Shown: positions 62,555 to 64,000 of the stretch, in pieces | How the letters are laid out: each line of letters opens with the position of its first letter | Position numbering within the stretch: the first letter of the stretch is position 1 | From: Nocardioides gansuensis | GTDB lineage: Bacteria > Actinomycetota > Actinomycetes > Propionibacteriales > Nocardioidaceae | Assembly: GCF_003076135.1 (NCBI RefSeq) | Contig: NZ_QDGZ01000006.1 | Location: forward strand, 1 to 64,000 | Reading direction: 5' to 3' | DNA: 64,000 bases | Notes under the pieces: model-generated | What the model saw: the letters and a program-made list of their open reading frames with translations, nothing else | The model's database searches: none | Told to the model about the DNA's origin: nothing | Position numbers and translations under genes: made by a program

Positions 62555-63352
62555 ATGGACAATGACGCGGTGACCGAAACCTGCGGCGAGCTGCCGGACC
62601 CACCTCGCCGTGCCCCGGATGTGGAGGACGACTTCACCGACGGCCCCCGCCCCGATCTGTGGATAGCTCACTACCTGCCGCACTGGACGACTCCGGATCG
62701 TTCAGCCGCTCGATATGACACCTCGGCGGAGGGTCTCCGGTTGCGTATCGATGCGGAGCAGCCCGACTGGCGTCCCGAGGACAGGTTGCTCCGGGTCTCG
62801 AATATCCAGACCGGCAACTACTCCGGCGACCTCGGATCACGCCGCGGAACCCACCGCCACCGAGAAGACGGGCTCGTGGTGCGCACCCCAGGTCCGACGC
62901 GGCTGCTCTGGGCCCCCTCCGCGGGGCGGGTGGACGTCAGGGTGAGCGCGACCCGTGACCAGGATTGCATGCTGGCCGCATGGCTCGTCGGAACTGAGCA
63001 CGCAGACGACCGCGCGTCCGGTGAGATCTGCATGTGTGAGATCGACGCCGCTGCTGTCGACGAGACCACCGTCGCCAGGTCGGGCGTGAAGGCGCATGGA
63101 GACGCACGGCTCACCACTGACATGGCTCAGGTCGAGCTGCCGTTCGACGCCACGCACCCGCACACCTGGACCGCGATCTGGGGCCAGGGTGAGACCATCA
63201 TCGGCTGCGAGGGAGTGGTCTTGCGACACCTTCGTCAGGCACCTGACTATCCACTGTTTCTCATGCTTGACCTCTTCGAGGTCGGTAGCCCTCGTGGCGA
63301 GTATCCCAAGACCGCGACCATCCATTCCGTCCGCGGCTGGCACAGCGACTAG
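62555..63352 (+). CDS. GH16-like (concanavalin-fold) protein
   Basis: 265 aa from the ATG at 62555; the frame is open further upstream but only inside the CAP gene. No signal peptide. Blocks DDFTDGPRPDLWIAHYLPHW, LRVSNIQTGNYSGDLGSRRG, TRLLWAPSAGRVDVRVSATR and FDATHPHTWTAIWGQGETII match an actinobacterial family annotated as glycoside hydrolase 16. The usual GH16 E-x-D-x-E catalytic line is not clear (GEICMCEIDAAAV is the closest), so catalysis is doubtful. Probably a carbohydrate-binding or lyase-like fold. Confidence 0.75.
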   Translation: MDNDAVTETCGELPDPPRRAPDVEDDFTDGPRPDLWIAHYLPHWTTPDRSAARYDTSAEGLRLRIDAEQPDWRPEDRLLRVSNIQTGNYSGDLGSRRGTHRHREDGLVVRTPGPTRLLWAPSAGRVDVRVSATRDQDCMLAAWLVGTEHADDRASGEICMCEIDAAAVDETTVARSGVKAHGDARLTTDMAQVELPFDATHPHTWTAIWGQGETIIGCEGVVLRHLRQAPDYPLFLMLDLFEVGSPRGEYPKTATIHSVRGWHSD

Positions 63353-63665
63353 GTGCCGCCACAAGCCGCGGCGAAAGCCTCTCAACGCCATCTGGAACGC
63401 CATGGGCCAACCACCGGCGGTGGCGTCACTCCGCCGTGAGTCCGCACCGAATGGCGGAGGACGCTGCCGTGGACTGCTGGTCCCACGCATGCCTGGCTCG
63501 CGATGCGGTTGACGCGGCGCGGGAAGCACCATGCGCCATATTGGTGACATTGCCCGTGTCACGTCGGCCGGTGATCCAAGGCCTCGTATGGTCGCGCCAC
63601 GAAGTGTGGTGGCACGCCGCTCGCCTACGTCCGCCGCACGCACTCACACATTAGGGATGGTCGTC
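63353..63665. other. Non-coding gap
   Basis: About 310 bp with several short frames on both strands, none with a ribosome site or recognisable product. Codon-position bias is weak compared with neighbours. It should contain the promoter of the CHRD-like gene; no hexamer stands out. Confidence 0.5.
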
Positions 63666-64000
63666 ATGGCACAGCGCGTCATTGGGGTAATGGCTCTGGT
63701 TCTCGCGGCGTTGGCGGGAGGCAGTTCGGCCGCCTTCGCTGAGGTCCAGGTGTTCACAGTCCACCTGGCCCCGTCGGGTGATCCGGACGGTTCGGGCGTC
63801 GCGACTTTGCGATTGCAGCCCGACGAGGGGCTTGTCTGCTACTCCATCGTCGTTCGCAACATCGGTGCCCCCACGGAGCCAATGCCAGGGCTGGGTTCGG
63901 CGCACATCCACACACTGGACTCTGGTGGCATCGCGATCGACCTCGACACCGTCTTCAGGGCAACCGGAACCAGCACCCACATCGCCACGGACTGCGTCAG
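63666..64000 (+). CDS. Exported CHRD-like protein (partial, runs off the window)
   Basis: The first 111 codons of a gene that continues past the end. Signal peptide MAQRVIGVMALVLAALAGGS ... FAE, then VQVFTVHLAPSGDPDGSGVA, LRLQPDEGLVCYSIVVRNIG and GLGSAHIHT, resembling the CHRD domain (the His-rich chordin-type repeat). Bacterial CHRD proteins are extracellular and of unknown function. ATG start with agggatg about 7 nt upstream, a modest ribosome site. Confidence 0.8.
   Translation, partial: MAQRVIGVMALVLAALAGGSSAAFAEVQVFTVHLAPSGDPDGSGVATLRLQPDEGLVCYSIVVRNIGAPTEPMPGLGSAHIHTLDSGGIAIDLDTVFRATGTSTHIATDCV

Overview
The window is a chromosomal segment of a very GC-rich actinobacterium. The end of an rRNA operon, a FasR-fabD-fabH-acp-fabF-accD cluster, the homodimeric aceE, glnA2-glnE, DUF3145/DUF3052/DUF2530 proteins and the general sequence style fit Nocardioidaceae (Nocardioides or a relative). 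The family assignment is inference. Many genes have no Shine-Dalgarno sequence but carry a TANNNT hexamer 6-7 nt before the start codon, which points to widespread leaderless mRNAs.

Layout. 1-0.3 kb: 3' end of 23S rRNA, 5S rRNA and a terminator. 0.4-2.5 kb: a TPR protein, DUF3145 and a small exported protein. 2.6-9.2 kb (minus strand): a complete fatty-acid synthesis operon with its PucR-type activator gene and a perfect palindrome upstream of fabD. 9.3-15.9 kb: an alpha/beta hydrolase, pyruvate dehydrogenase E1, DUF3052, an acyl-CoA synthetase and a peroxiredoxin. 16.1 kb: tRNA-Val(UAC). 16.2-20.2 kb: a signalling cluster (acidic exported protein, Ser/Thr kinase, OmpR regulator, sensor kinase, acidic membrane-anchored protein) bracketed by two almost identical 18-bp palindromes. 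20.3-28.2 kb: a second acyl-CoA synthetase, CHAD, Nif3-like, zinc-ribbon and FUSC proteins, YaaA, CsbD and an RNase II-type exonuclease. 28.2-28.6 kb: RNase P RNA on the minus strand.

28.6-42.3 kb: a LuxR-type regulator, methionine aminopeptidase, DUF2530, a PQQ-type sugar dehydrogenase, PanB, a four-gene WXG/DUF1023-hydrolase/lipoprotein cassette, a CtlX-like hydrolase, glutamine-dependent NAD synthetase, a cluster of overlapping small frames with an apparent frameshift, a DoxX-like membrane protein and a cysteine-containing HTH regulator. 42.3-50.1 kb: glnA2-glnE, SatD plus a membrane protein, a PEP-mutase/isocitrate-lyase-family enzyme, a DUF4334 protein and a GNAT acetyltransferase. 50.3-56.6 kb: an unusual sulfotransferase-reductase fusion, an M29 aminopeptidase and a secreted metzincin with thrombospondin type-3 repeats.

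56.6-64 kb looks more accessory and contains damaged genes. A DUF222-HNH endonuclease gene is broken by an inversion of about 214 bp; flipping that segment back restores one reading frame. A NarL-type response regulator is frameshifted in its DNA-binding domain by a perfect 16-bp tandem duplication. Exported CAP and CHRD proteins, a GH16-like protein and a SRPBCC protein follow. The two damaged genes and the twin palindromes around the 16-20 kb signalling cluster are the most notable observations. No CRISPR array, insertion sequence or prophage was seen.
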